This document shows positions 35,391 to 44,478 of a DNA stretch of 64,000 nt, one piece after another. The stretch is taken from NCBI GenBank assembly GCA_016178705.1, contig JACOST010000031.1:248001-312000 (forward strand), read 5' to 3'. The notes under the pieces are model-generated. The model was not told where the DNA came from. It searched no databases and was given only the letters and a program-made list of their open reading frames with translations. This stretch comes from Deltaproteobacteria bacterium. Lineage in GTDB: Bacteria > Desulfobacterota > Binatia > HRBIN30 > JACQVA1. Position numbers and translations under genes: made by a program. How positions within the stretch are numbered: position 1 is the stretch's first letter; each line of letters opens with the position of its first letter.

Positions 35391-35945
35391 ATGGAAGTTC
35401 CCCACGGAGGGAGTCAGGTAAGCTCTGGGCTATTCTGCGGGGCGCGTGGGTTCAAGTTGACCCGGCGTGCTGGACGGCGTATCTCTCGCCGCGTGATCAG
35501 GTTGCGGCCGCTCCTCACGGTGCTTCTCATGGCGGTATGGATACCCATCCAATGCCCGTGGGCGGGTGCGCTGGCGATTCTCGTGCACGAGGCAGACGAG
35601 GTACATGAGGCCTCTCTGTCTTGGAAACACGGTCATCTGCACGTCGTTCTTCAACATCCTCGAACCGCGTCCGAGCACGCTGCCCAAACCCGTCGAGACG
35701 GTATCATCCAGGTCAGCGCCACCCATGATGAGGATGCGGATCATGTTTTCCATCCATTGACGCTGGGTCAGTTCCTTCGTGCCAGTGCGACGAATCTTCC
35801 TGCGTACGCTCGGCTCTGCTCTGGCTTAGCGCGTTCACGGTGCGCCGCGATGCCTGAGCACAGGGTTGCCTCTTGGCGCGCGCTTGCTCTGTCGCGGTCC
35901 AGCCCGGAAATCGACTCTCCTCGAACCACCATTCTGGTGATCTGA
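35391..35945 (+). CDS. Small exported protein preceding the second RND system
   Basis: 184 residues from the first ATG; a GTG at 35493 or TTG at 35457 may be the true start because the signal-peptide-like stretch LRPLLTVLLMAVWIPIQCPW then lies at the N-terminus. The mature part contains several His (LVHEADEVHEASLSWKHGHL and HDEDADHVFH), suggesting metal contact. The C-terminal end SPEIDSPRTTILVI resembles the ends of small proteins often found just before CzcC-type channels. It precedes the channel gene by about 130 bp. Function unknown. Confidence 0.6.
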   Translation: MEVPHGGSQVSSGLFCGARGFKLTRRAGRRISRRVIRLRPLLTVLLMAVWIPIQCPWAGALAILVHEADEVHEASLSWKHGHLHVVLQHPRTASEHAAQTRRDGIIQVSATHDEDADHVFHPLTLGQFLRASATNLPAYARLCSGLARSRCAAMPEHRVASWRALALSRSSPEIDSPRTTILVI

Positions 35946-36113
35946 TCCTCTCTCGCACATTGGTCGGTCGGCGGCTTCCTGGCGTAGTGCCATCCCCGCC
36001 GTTCGCGGTAGCCGTCCTGTTGTGTGACGGCATCCTTCACCTCCAGCGTTTGGGAACGAGAGAGTTGAGTTTACCCCATGGGGCAGATTTCTCCGACTAT
36101 ACAAGGGGCCGTG

Positions 36114-37424
36114 ATGCTCCTCATGCTGCTTCGAAGCGCATTGACTTTCGCCGTCGAACCCTCGCCGGTTGCCGTGGATGCGCTCGTGGCCGAGACCGTT
36201 GCACGAAACCCCGAGCTGCAATTTTACGAAGCGGAGATCGCCGCGGCCCGCGGCGGGAGCACCTCCGCGGGCGCGTGGGCGAACCCGGAATTAGGCAGCG
36301 AGCTCGGGCACAAGAGCGTACACGATCTTGGTGGGAACAACATCGGTGACGGACCGAGCTGGTCGGTGTCGCTGTCCCAGACGTTTGAATTTCCTGGGCG
36401 TCTCAGCCTGCGGAAGGCCATCGCAAACCGACAGGTCGAACTGGCAGAACTCGGACTTCAACAATTTCGCGCTGCGCTCGCCATGCGAGCGCGCTCGCTC
36501 GCGTATCGGTTGCTTGCGGCGCAACAGCGCGCAGCAGCGGCGGACGAGGTGTCGAAGCGGTTTCAGGATTTGCTTGCTGTCCTGGTTCAGCGCGATGTCG
36601 CCGGAATCGCCCCCATGCTGGAGACGCGCATCGTCGAGGCCAGTGCCCTGACGCTGAACCGCCGCTCAAGCGAGGCCCGCATCGCGGCGCGCGATGCGCA
36701 GTTCGAGTTGAACCAATTGCGCGGGCTACCGATCTCGACGCCGGTCGAGGTGTCGCGCACCCACCTTCCGTTGAAACCAGCCCCCGCGCTGGACACGCTC
36801 CTTGCCACCGCGCGCGAGCGGAACTTCAGCATCCGCGCGCGTATCGCCGAACTTGAGCAGCAAGGCCTTCGTGTACAGCTGAGTCGAAACGAACGATGGC
36901 CGTCCGTGCGGGTGGCGCCCTTCATCAAAGAGGAGAATGCGGGGGACAGAGAGCGTCAGGTTGGCCTGGGCGTGAGCATTCCGCTGCCTCTGCTCAACCT
37001 CAACGCCGGTAACATAGAAGCCGCGAAGGCGCGGGAGACGCAGGCGGAGGTGGCGCTGACCGTTGCCTTGCGCGAGGTCGAGCGGAGAATCGCTGCTGCC
37101 CGCAACGCCTACGAGACCTTCCTCGCTGAGATAGCGAGATCGCCAACGGATGCGGTGCAGAAGTTTCGCGACGCTGCTCGCATGGGCGACGAACACTATC
37201 GCCTCGGAGCGCTCCCGATAGGCACATACACCGCGCTGCAAACACAGTATCTCGACGCCGTCGACGCGCTGCTGAGCACGCAAGCCGACGCTCTCGAAGC
37301 CCGGCAGCAACTCGAACTCTTCAGCGGGCTGAAGCTCGACGACGAGCCGGTCGCGGCAAGGAACACCGCGGCCGACCAGTCCCCACTCTCAAACCCTCTC
37401 CCGAGTCTCCCCGCAAATGACTGA
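36114..37424 (+). CDS. TolC-family channel, CzcC/CusC-like
   Basis: About 436 residues from the ATG preceded by AAGGGG; an ATG at 36078 gives 12 more residues. A short signal peptide (MLLMLLRSALTFA) is followed by the two helical OEP repeats: ETVARNPELQFYEAEIAAAR and SVSLSQTFEFPGRLSLRKAI, then LGVSIPLPLLNLNAGNIEAA and YRLGALPIGTYTALQTQYLD. These patterns are characteristic of CzcC. Its last 8 bp overlap the pump start. It forms the outer-membrane part of the second metal exporter. Confidence 0.9.
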   Translation: MLLMLLRSALTFAVEPSPVAVDALVAETVARNPELQFYEAEIAAARGGSTSAGAWANPELGSELGHKSVHDLGGNNIGDGPSWSVSLSQTFEFPGRLSLRKAIANRQVELAELGLQQFRAALAMRARSLAYRLLAAQQRAAAADEVSKRFQDLLAVLVQRDVAGIAPMLETRIVEASALTLNRRSSEARIAARDAQFELNQLRGLPISTPVEVSRTHLPLKPAPALDTLLATARERNFSIRARIAELEQQGLRVQLSRNERWPSVRVAPFIKEENAGDRERQVGLGVSIPLPLLNLNAGNIEAAKARETQAEVALTVALREVERRIAAARNAYETFLAEIARSPTDAVQKFRDAARMGDEHYRLGALPIGTYTALQTQYLDAVDALLSTQADALEARQQLELFSGLKLDDEPVAARNTAADQSPLSNPLPSLPAND

Positions 37425-40400
37425 CAGGATTCTCGAGTTCGCACTCCGCAACCGCGCGCTGGTCCTGCTCGCTGCGTTTGGCTTGCTCGGAGCCGGCTCA
37501 TGGTCAGCGGTGCATCTGCCCATTGACGCCGTGCCAGACATCACCGGCGTGCAGGTGCAGGTGAATACGGAAGTCTCAGCGCTGGCTGCGGAGGAATCGG
37601 AAAAGCTCGTCACGCGGCCCATCGAAGTGGAGCTTGCGGGCTTACCAGGCGTCGAGGAAATGCGTTCGCTGACGAAGTTCGGGCTCTCGCAGGTCACGCT
37701 GCAGTTTGCCGACGGCACCGACATCTACCGCGCGCGTCAGTTGGTTGCGGAGCGGTTGCAAAATGCGATCGAGCAATTGCCGCCGCGTACCACGCCGAAG
37801 CTCGCACCGATCAGCACCGGCCTGGGTGAAATCTTCTACTACAACGTTCAATACAAGCCCGACGCGCGGCACAAGCCGGCGAGCGAGATGGACCAGCTCA
37901 TCGAGTTGAGTGAGATCCAGGAATACGCGATCAAGCCGCTCCTCCGCACAGTTCCCGGCATCGTGGAGATCAACGGCAGCGGCGGGTACGAGAAGCAATA
38001 CGTCATCCAGCCCAAGCCCGAGGCGTTAGAAGATGTCGGCATGACCTTCAGCGAGCTGGCGGAGATCATCGAGCAGAACGTCGAGAACGCGGGCGGCGGC
38101 ATCATCAGCCGAGACGGCCAGCAACTCACCATCCGCGCCGTCAGCCGCGTAACGACGCCGGAGGAGATCGGCAACCTGCCGATCAAGTTCGGTGCGGCCG
38201 TGCGCCCGTTGCTGGTGAAGGACGTGGCCGAAGTAAGCTTCGGTACAAAGGTCCGTACCGGCGCCGCCACGCTGAACGGTCACGAGACTGTGATTGGTAC
38301 AACGCTGATGCTCGCAGGGGAGAACGGCCGCGAAGTCGGCGAACGGGTGAAGGCGCGGATCGCCGAGATCCAAACGAAGCTGCCGGAGGGCGTGGAGATC
38401 GTCCCGCAGTACGACCGATCGCAGCTCATCGACCGCACGGTGGCGACGGTGAAGAACAACCTCTTCGAGGGCGCCATCCTCGTTGTCGCGGTGCTCCTCG
38501 CGTTGCTCGGCAACTGGCGCGCCGCGCTGATCGTCGCCACGGCCATCCCCTTGTCGTTTCTCTTCGCCCTCACCGGCATGTTGCGCGGCGGCGTCTCCGG
38601 GAATCTGATGAGCCTCGGCGCGGTCGATTTCGGTCTCATCATCGACGGCGCGGTGGTCATCGTCGAAAACATCGTCCGCCAGCTCGGGTCGCGCCAGCAC
38701 AAGCTGGGACGCGTGCTCACCGACCAAGAACGCTCCGCAGTCGTGCTCGCCGCCAGCAAGCAGGTCGGCTCGCCCATGTTCTTCGGTGTGGTCATCATCA
38801 CCATCGTCTATATCCCGATCCTCGCACTGTCCGGCATCGAAGGGAAAATGTTCCACCCGATGGCCATCACCGTCATGCTCGCGCTCGCCGGCGCGTTGCT
38901 CCTCGCTCTCACCCTCATGCCGGTGCTCTGCTCCTTCCTGCTTCGCGGGAAGATCGACGAAGGCGACAACGTCCTCATGCGCCTGGCCAAGGCCGCGTAC
39001 GAGCCATCCCTACGGGCGGCGCTGAAGCTACGCTGGGTCGTCGTGGTTGCCGCTGTGTTGCTCTTCGCCGGCTCCCTCTTGGTCTTCGGGCGGCTCGGCG
39101 CCGAGTTCGTTCCGAAGCTTGATGAAGGCTCGATCACTGCAATGCTGTACAAGCCCGTCGGCATGAGCCTGGAGGCGTCGATGCAGACCGACATCGCCGT
39201 TGAAACTCTGCTGCTCAAGGAGTTCCCGGAGCTCAACCGCATTTTCTCGCGCATTGGTACCAGCGCCATCGCGTCCGATCCGATGCCGCCGAATGAGAGC
39301 GACGTATACGTCTTCTACAAGCCCCTGGCCGAATGGCCGAAGACAGCCGGCCGACCGACGAACAAAGCTGAACTGCGCGAGCGCATTGAGGCGGCCTTGA
39401 AGGAGATGAACCCCGAATACGACATCCTCTTCGCCCAGCCCATCGAGATGCGTTTCAACGAAATGCTCGAAGGCACCAAGACCGAGCTGTCGGTGAAGAT
39501 ATTCGGTACCGACTATGACGTGCTCGAGACGCTGGCGACGCAGATCAAGGCTATTCTCGAAACGACCCCCGGTGCGGCGCAGGTGGAGTACGAAACAGAA
39601 GGTCGCACGCCGCAGCTCCAGATCGAGGTGAAGCGCGCCGCCCTCCAACGTTACAGCCTCCAGGCGGGGGAGGTGAACAAGGCGGTCAGCGCCGCGCTCG
39701 GTGGGCAGATAGTTGGCTCAGTTGTCGATGGCAACCGCCGGCGCAGCATCGTGGTTCGGATGCCTGAACAACTCCGCGCTGACGATGAGCAGATCAAAAG
39801 GCTGCCACTCCGAGTCGGCGAGACTGGCCTCATTCGGCTCGGCAACGTTGTCGAGTTCAAAACGTTGAAGACCGTCGAACCGATCCGGCGCGACGATGGC
39901 CAGCGCCGCGCGGCGCTGATGGTGAATCTCGGCGGACGAGATGTGGAGAGCTTCGTGCACGATGCAGAACAGCGGATCAAGGAACGGGTGCAGCTTCCGG
40001 AGAACTACATCGTCGAGTTCGGCGGACAGTTCAAAAACTTGCAGGAAGCGCGTACGCGCCTCGCCGTGGTCGTCCCTTCCGCGCTCCTGCTCATCTTCAT
40101 CCTCATCTTCCTCGCTTTCGGCAGCGTGCGACAGGCGCTCATCGTGTATTCCGGCATCCCACTCGCGATGACCGGTGGCGTCGCAGCGCTGTGGCTGCGC
40201 GGCATGCCATTCAGCATCACTGCAGCCGTCGGCTTCATTGCGCTCAGCGGAGTGGCCGTGCTCAACGGCTTAGTGCTGGTGACCTACTTCAACCAGCTTC
40301 GCGCGCAAGGCCGCACCATCCGCGACGCAGTGCTCGAAGGCTCCTTCACTCGCCTACGTCCGGTGCTCGTGACCGCGCTCGTGGCCTCTCTCGGATTCGT

Positions 40401-40563
40401 GCCGATGGCCATCGCCACCGGCGCGGGCGCGGAGGTGCAGCGGCCGCTCGCGACAGTTGTCATCGGCGGCGTAGCTAGTTCCACGGTGCTTACCCTGATC
40501 GTTCTGCCGGTGCTCTACTGGATGGTCCATCGTCAAGAAAACTTCGCTGGCCGCGCCACCTGA
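37417..40563 (+). CDS. HME-RND efflux pump, CzcA/CusA family (no adaptor in operon)
   Basis: 1048 residues, full length. N-terminal helix (residues about 13-30), two porter domains and two helix bundles are present. The TM4 motif DFGLIIDGAVVIVENIVRQ near residues 408-425 is the HME-RND signature. It begins inside the channel gene, but no HlyD/CzcB-type adaptor gene lies before, between or after the pair, unlike normal CzcCBA operons. It may share the adaptor at the left end of this window or one encoded elsewhere. Substrate metal unknown. Confidence 0.94.
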   Translation: MTDRILEFALRNRALVLLAAFGLLGAGSWSAVHLPIDAVPDITGVQVQVNTEVSALAAEESEKLVTRPIEVELAGLPGVEEMRSLTKFGLSQVTLQFADGTDIYRARQLVAERLQNAIEQLPPRTTPKLAPISTGLGEIFYYNVQYKPDARHKPASEMDQLIELSEIQEYAIKPLLRTVPGIVEINGSGGYEKQYVIQPKPEALEDVGMTFSELAEIIEQNVENAGGGIISRDGQQLTIRAVSRVTTPEEIGNLPIKFGAAVRPLLVKDVAEVSFGTKVRTGAATLNGHETVIGTTLMLAGENGREVGERVKARIAEIQTKLPEGVEIVPQYDRSQLIDRTVATVKNNLFEGAILVVAVLLALLGNWRAALIVATAIPLSFLFALTGMLRGGVSGNLMSLGAVDFGLIIDGAVVIVENIVRQLGSRQHKLGRVLTDQERSAVVLAASKQVGSPMFFGVVIITIVYIPILALSGIEGKMFHPMAITVMLALAGALLLALTLMPVLCSFLLRGKIDEGDNVLMRLAKAAYEPSLRAALKLRWVVVVAAVLLFAGSLLVFGRLGAEFVPKLDEGSITAMLYKPVGMSLEASMQTDIAVETLLLKEFPELNRIFSRIGTSAIASDPMPPNESDVYVFYKPLAEWPKTAGRPTNKAELRERIEAALKEMNPEYDILFAQPIEMRFNEMLEGTKTELSVKIFGTDYDVLETLATQIKAILETTPGAAQVEYETEGRTPQLQIEVKRAALQRYSLQAGEVNKAVSAALGGQIVGSVVDGNRRRSIVVRMPEQLRADDEQIKRLPLRVGETGLIRLGNVVEFKTLKTVEPIRRDDGQRRAALMVNLGGRDVESFVHDAEQRIKERVQLPENYIVEFGGQFKNLQEARTRLAVVVPSALLLIFILIFLAFGSVRQALIVYSGIPLAMTGGVAALWLRGMPFSITAAVGFIALSGVAVLNGLVLVTYFNQLRAQGRTIRDAVLEGSFTRLRPVLVTALVASLGFVPMAIATGAGAEVQRPLATVVIGGVASSTVLTLIVLPVLYWMVHRQENFAGRAT

Positions 40564-40764
40564 GGCAAATCCATTTCGATTCGGTGAAGGATGGGGATCT
40601 ACTCTCTCAGAAATCCGATCGTCACCGCTCCACCTTTGTCGACGCAGGGATCTGGTCTCGAAAACACTCGCAGGATCTCGGACTCTGGTTTTGGCGGACC
40701 TCGTCCCGCTGCTCCGACTGCGCAAGGCGCCCCTGGTCGAACACCACACCGGGTGCTGGCTACG
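40564..40764. other. Convergent gap after the second RND pump
   Basis: 201 bp between the RND pump (+) and the small membrane protein (-). Overlapping short ORFs on both strands lack ribosome sites and domains. No convincing terminator stem was found. Confidence 0.3.
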
Positions 40765-41007
40765 CTAGACGTCAGCATGACGGCTTGGGCCGCGCCGGCC
40801 GCGGAGGAGCACGATGCCCACCGTCGTGAGGAGCGCGGCAGCCACACCGCCAATCACGGTGGTTCCCACAGTACGACCGCCCGGATACAACATTCCCATC
40901 AGCCCTAGGGTGACGTGCCCCGATTCCACAGCCTCTTCGATCGCTCTCACCAGGGCTGGAGCAGACGAAACAAACTGTCCGCCGAGGAGCGCTCCGACGA
41001 CTAGCAT
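40765..41007 (-). CDS. Small two-helix membrane protein
   Basis: 80 residues with two hydrophobic segments: MLVVGALLGGQFVSSA at the start and GTTVIGGVAAALLTTVGIVLL near the end, joined by a short loop with GHVTLGLMGMLYPGG and followed by a basic tail (RGRRGPSRH). The reading frame stays open upstream into the PepSY-like gene without another usual start codon. It lies 37 bp after that gene and may be the last gene of the chromate operon. No family recognised. Confidence 0.5.
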   Translation of the reverse strand: MLVVGALLGGQFVSSAPALVRAIEEAVESGHVTLGLMGMLYPGGRTVGTTVIGGVAAALLTTVGIVLLRGRRGPSRHADV

Positions 41008-41044
41008 GAGCGCCCCAACGACCCGGGAGTTAGTAAAGCCAGGT

Positions 41045-41563
41045 CTAGTCGAGTCTCTCTCTGAGCGTCTTCCACGCTTTACCCTTCACGAGCTCGACCT
41101 CCGCAATCGGGTGCCCGTTCTTGAGCGACGGCGCGACGCTGACGGCTCGGTAGCCGCTGTGTTCCGCGACCGCCTTGGCCACTGCCTCGGTCAACGACGC
41201 TTTCGCTTTCGCCATCGCTGCGCTCTGGCTCTTGGCGGCTGCGAGATCGTCACCCTCAGTGATCGCCTCGCTCTTGGCAACCTTGCCGCTTTGCTGATCG
41301 ACGACGACCTCGCTGAATTTCCCGTCCTTCTCCGCGTATACCGAGAGCTGCAGTTTCCCGTCTTCCACTTCGAACTTCGCTGAAATCGGCTTGCCCTCGC
41401 TCGCGCTCGCCGTCAGTCCAGCCCCGAGGGACACCTTCGCACTGCCCAGAGCTTTCGCGAGTTCCGCGTGTTCTTTCTCCCCGCTCTCCTCGGCCCACAC
41501 GACCTGACTCCCGACCAGAGTTGCGAGCGTCATCGTCAGTACGTACCCAGTAACGTTTGTCAT
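41045..41563 (-). CDS. Secreted PepSY-like protein
   Basis: 172 residues from the ATG eight bases after AAGGAG; the ATG six bases upstream is too close to the ribosome site. Signal peptide with cleavage near VVWA-E. The mature part is Ala/Lys-rich with two PepSY-type halves: SAKFEVEDGKLQLSVYAEKD, FSEVVVDQQSGKVAKSEAI, and later ASLTEAVAKAVAEHSGYRAV, VAPSLKNGHPIAEVELVKG. PepSY proteins often occur with respiratory or metal proteins. It follows the pentaheme cytochrome on the same strand, after a 113-bp gap. Confidence 0.8.
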   Translation of the reverse strand: MTNVTGYVLTMTLATLVGSQVVWAEESGEKEHAELAKALGSAKVSLGAGLTASASEGKPISAKFEVEDGKLQLSVYAEKDGKFSEVVVDQQSGKVAKSEAITEGDDLAAAKSQSAAMAKAKASLTEAVAKAVAEHSGYRAVSVAPSLKNGHPIAEVELVKGKAWKTLRERLD

Positions 41564-41676
41564 CGCCATTCTCCTTCTGAGACAAGTTGCCGCCCTGCGC
41601 TCTCACCTCGAGCAAGCCGCTCCGACCGGCGGAGCGCGGCCCTGACGCTGCCGCGCAGCACCCTTCATTCTCTCCG

Positions 41677-42333
41677 CTATTGCAGGAGCGCGGGGTGACA
41701 GCCCTGACATGGTCCAAGCACCTCTTGCGGCCAACGGTGATAGTCGATGAAGCCGAACGCTTCGCTCGTTGGCGCGTGCACCACGTGACACACAAGGCAC
41801 TGCGCGTGGTGGCCGGCGTGGTCTTTCTCACGGTGAAAGCCGCGGAGACCCGCGGGCGCGTGACACTTCGTGCAACTGCGATCGGTGAGCGGATGGCGCA
41901 TGCCTTCCCTCTCTTGCTGGTACTGCCCGGTGGTGTAGTGCGCGACGTCGAGGCCAGCGAAGAGCAGGACCGCAGCTCTGCCTTTCACCCCCTCACCGAC
42001 GTGACAACTGATACAAGTGAAGTCGTTCTCCCGGCGGCGGTGAAACGCCGCGAGATCCGGCACCGCGGATGGAAGCTCGGCGCGAAAGCGGCCGTACTCG
42101 GCTTCGTGCAGGTGGCAGGACACGCAGAACGCGTCGTGCGACTCGATCAGGTACGCTGCGCGGTGCACGCCGTACGTCAGGGCAAGGTTCGCCACGCACC
42201 ACAGCGGCACGAGCCCGACGAGCGCGGTACGCAGTGGCCACAGGCCGCGCCCGAGCGCCAGCGACGCACCCAGGAGCAGCGCAGTGATGATAAGAAAGCT
42301 GAAGAGTGTGACGCGCCAGAGCGCTGGGCTCAT
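41677..42333 (-). CDS. Membrane-anchored pentaheme cytochrome c
   Basis: 218 residues with two N-terminal hydrophobic segments (residues about 8-28 and 36-54) and five CxxCH heme motifs: CVSCH near 70, CISCH near 107, CTKCH near 154, CLVCH near 179 and CQGCH near 209. The layout recalls NapC/NrfH-type quinol dehydrogenases but with one extra heme. The ATG at 42333 lies 5 bp after the chrA stop, so it is in the chromate operon; a much longer open frame upstream runs antisense-free through chrA and is not real. It might deliver electrons for chromate reduction (inference). Confidence 0.9.
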   Translation of the reverse strand: MSPALWRVTLFSFLIITALLLGASLALGRGLWPLRTALVGLVPLWCVANLALTYGVHRAAYLIESHDAFCVSCHLHEAEYGRFRAELPSAVPDLAAFHRRRENDFTCISCHVGEGVKGRAAVLLFAGLDVAHYTTGQYQQEREGMRHPLTDRSCTKCHAPAGLRGFHREKDHAGHHAQCLVCHVVHAPTSEAFGFIDYHRWPQEVLGPCQGCHPALLQ

Positions 42334-42338
42334 GAACG

Positions 42339-43520
42339 TTATCCTTTGACGAGAAGACCCACGACCCCAGCGGCTAGAATGACCACCGGTTCCGGAACCC
42401 GTCGCGCGTAGACCAACGCGAGCAAGGTGACGACACCGATGAGAGCCGTCGGCACGTCGACGATAGCGCGCCGGCCGAGGACGAAGGCCGCGCCAGCGAT
42501 GGCCCCGGTGGCTGCCGCGGTTACGCCGTCGACGAAGGCTTTTACCCTCGGATCTTTTGCCGCCCGGCGGAAGTACCTCGCGGGAATGATCACGAACAGG
42601 TAGCAGGGTAGAAACACGCCGATCGCGGCCAACGTTGCGCCGACCGGACCACCCACCAGGTATCCAATGAAGGCCACGGTGATGACCACCGGCCCTGGAG
42701 TGATCATGGCGACCGCAACGGCATCGAGGAACTGTCGTTCGCTCAGCCAGTGGAACTGCCCGACCACACCACCGTGGAGGAACGGGACAATCGCAAGTCC
42801 ACTGCCGAACACGAATGCCCCGGCCTCGGCGAAGTACAGGGCAATTTTCCACAGCGTCCCCACGCTCGCGGGTCCGGCGAGCCCCGCGACCAGCCACGTC
42901 GGTGCGATCGCCAACGCGGCAGCGCGGCTGTTGAAGCGCGGCCGCGCCTTGACGACGAGCGCCGTCACGCCGCTCAACACGAACAGCCACACCACTTCGC
43001 TCTCGGTCCACGCCGTCACCACGCCGCTCAGGACGAAGAGCGCCCACAAGAGCCGGTCCTTGCCGAGCGTCATCCGCACAAGTTTGTAGGCGCTGCGTCC
43101 GATGATGGCGATGACGGCGGCACCGATGCCATAGAACAGACCCTGCATCCACGCGAGGCCGCCAAAGCGCACGTAGACGGCAGAGAGCCCAAGCACCATC
43201 AGAAACGACGGCAGGATGAACGCCGCGCTCACCAGTGTCGCGCCGAGGTTCCCGGCGCGCACCCAGCCGAGGTAGATCGCGAGCTGCGCCGCCAGCGGCC
43301 CGGGCGCGAGCTGCGCCAGCGCCAGCCCCTCGACGTAGTCCTGTTGCGAGATCCACTTGCGCCGCTCGACCAAGTCGCGCTGCATGTAGCCGGCGAGAGC
43401 GATCGGCCCGCCGAACCCGAGCGCGCCGAGACGCAGGAAGTACGTAAGAAACTCGCGCAGCGTGCAGGGTGTCATCTCAGAGGTCGCGACTGCCACGGCG
43501 GGAGTCGTTGCTGCTTTCAT
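42339..43520 (-). CDS. chrA: Chromate transporter ChrA
   Basis: 393 residues with the two-repeat CHR architecture. The N-terminal domain carries the signature FLRLGALGFGGPIALAGYM then YVEGLALAQLAPGPLAAQLA. The second repeat carries FAEAGAFVFGSGLAIVPFL then FLDAVAVAMITPGPVVITVA. About 10-12 hydrophobic segments are present. It exports chromate from the cytoplasm. It follows the DUF1259 gene by 11 bp and precedes the cytochrome by 5 bp. Confidence 0.95.
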   Translation of the reverse strand: MKAATTPAVAVATSEMTPCTLREFLTYFLRLGALGFGGPIALAGYMQRDLVERRKWISQQDYVEGLALAQLAPGPLAAQLAIYLGWVRAGNLGATLVSAAFILPSFLMVLGLSAVYVRFGGLAWMQGLFYGIGAAVIAIIGRSAYKLVRMTLGKDRLLWALFVLSGVVTAWTESEVVWLFVLSGVTALVVKARPRFNSRAAALAIAPTWLVAGLAGPASVGTLWKIALYFAEAGAFVFGSGLAIVPFLHGGVVGQFHWLSERQFLDAVAVAMITPGPVVITVAFIGYLVGGPVGATLAAIGVFLPCYLFVIIPARYFRRAAKDPRVKAFVDGVTAAATGAIAGAAFVLGRRAIVDVPTALIGVVTLLALVYARRVPEPVVILAAGVVGLLVKG

Positions 43521-43531
43521 GGAGCCCCGCG

Positions 43532-44428
43532 CTAGTGCTTCTGCGTGCCGAGCGCCGCCTTCAAGCCCTTCGCCAGCGCTTGCGTTGGGCCAACGCCCCA
43601 GTAGTGGAGGAACATGACTCGTGGCAACTCGCCGGTCATGTGTTGGTGGATGGCGACGATGTTGATGCCCGCTCCGCGCAACGCTTTGAGCACTCCCTGC
43701 AGCTCGGTTTCCAGCATGGCGAAGTCGCCGTCGACGACCGCCTTGTCGTCGGATCCGGCGAACGCCGCCCAGGTGTTGACGCCCATCGTGTTGCCGATCT
43801 CTGTGCCGTGCATCTTGGACGTGCGGCCGATGACGACCTTGTACACCCCGTCCTTTAGATCGCCCTTCGCACCCAAGACCGCTTCAATCTTGTCCGGCGC
43901 GAGCGAGGTCTTCCCTGGATCGATGTCCGCCGTGGGCACATCGCCCTTCCCACCGCTCGTGTCCTTGATCTTCGCGAAGACCTTCCCGACCGCGGCGGCG
44001 AGCGTGGCCTCGTCGCCCATGCCGCCGATGTGCATGAACATCACCCTCGGTGTGTCCCAGAAAAAATGGTTGTGCAGCGCGGTGACCTCGAGGCCGTTGT
44101 CGAGCGCCACGCTCATCACTGCGTTTACCTGATCTTCGAGGAGCACCGTGTCCCCCATGACCATGGTGTGCGAACCCGTGCGCTTGAAGGCCGCCCAGGA
44201 GGTCAACCCCATCGGTGGCGTGAGTCGGACTCCGGCTGCGGTGACCGAGAGGTCGTTCCGCGGCATCGAGACCTTGAACGCGCCCTCCTTCTCGTCGAGC
44301 TTTCCCTTGGCGCCGGTGAGTTGCTCGATCCTTATGGTGTCGAGCTTCGCACGCTCCGCGGCGATCGCCGTCCGCGCCATTGCAGCCGACGCTACCAGCG
44401 GCACGAGTATGAAAATCCACTTGCGCAT
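43532..44428 (-). CDS. DUF1259 (LppY/LpqO-like) secreted protein
   Basis: 298 residues from an ATG preceded by AAAGGAG. A signal peptide is followed by two copies of the DUF1259 domain: IEQLTGAKGKLDEKEGAFKV to HNHFFWDTPRVMFMHIGG, and IEAVLGAKGDLKDGVYKVVI to HQHMTGELPRVMFLHYWG. The repeated H-x-H plus PRVMF/LH pattern is the family hallmark and could bind metal. DUF1259 proteins are known neighbours of chromate resistance genes. Function unknown. Confidence 0.9.
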   Translation of the reverse strand: MRKWIFILVPLVASAAMARTAIAAERAKLDTIRIEQLTGAKGKLDEKEGAFKVSMPRNDLSVTAAGVRLTPPMGLTSWAAFKRTGSHTMVMGDTVLLEDQVNAVMSVALDNGLEVTALHNHFFWDTPRVMFMHIGGMGDEATLAAAVGKVFAKIKDTSGGKGDVPTADIDPGKTSLAPDKIEAVLGAKGDLKDGVYKVVIGRTSKMHGTEIGNTMGVNTWAAFAGSDDKAVVDGDFAMLETELQGVLKALRGAGINIVAIHQHMTGELPRVMFLHYWGVGPTQALAKGLKAALGTQKH

Positions 44429-44478
44429 CTTCCGTCTCCTTTCGTTCAGCCGATTCGGCCAAGTTGGGCACCGGGCAC

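Noticed and set aside
42334-43356. Long minus-strand open frame extending the pentaheme cytochrome upstream
   Set aside because: It overlaps chrA in another frame and is Arg/Gly-rich; the ATG at 42333 with a signal-anchor is the real start.
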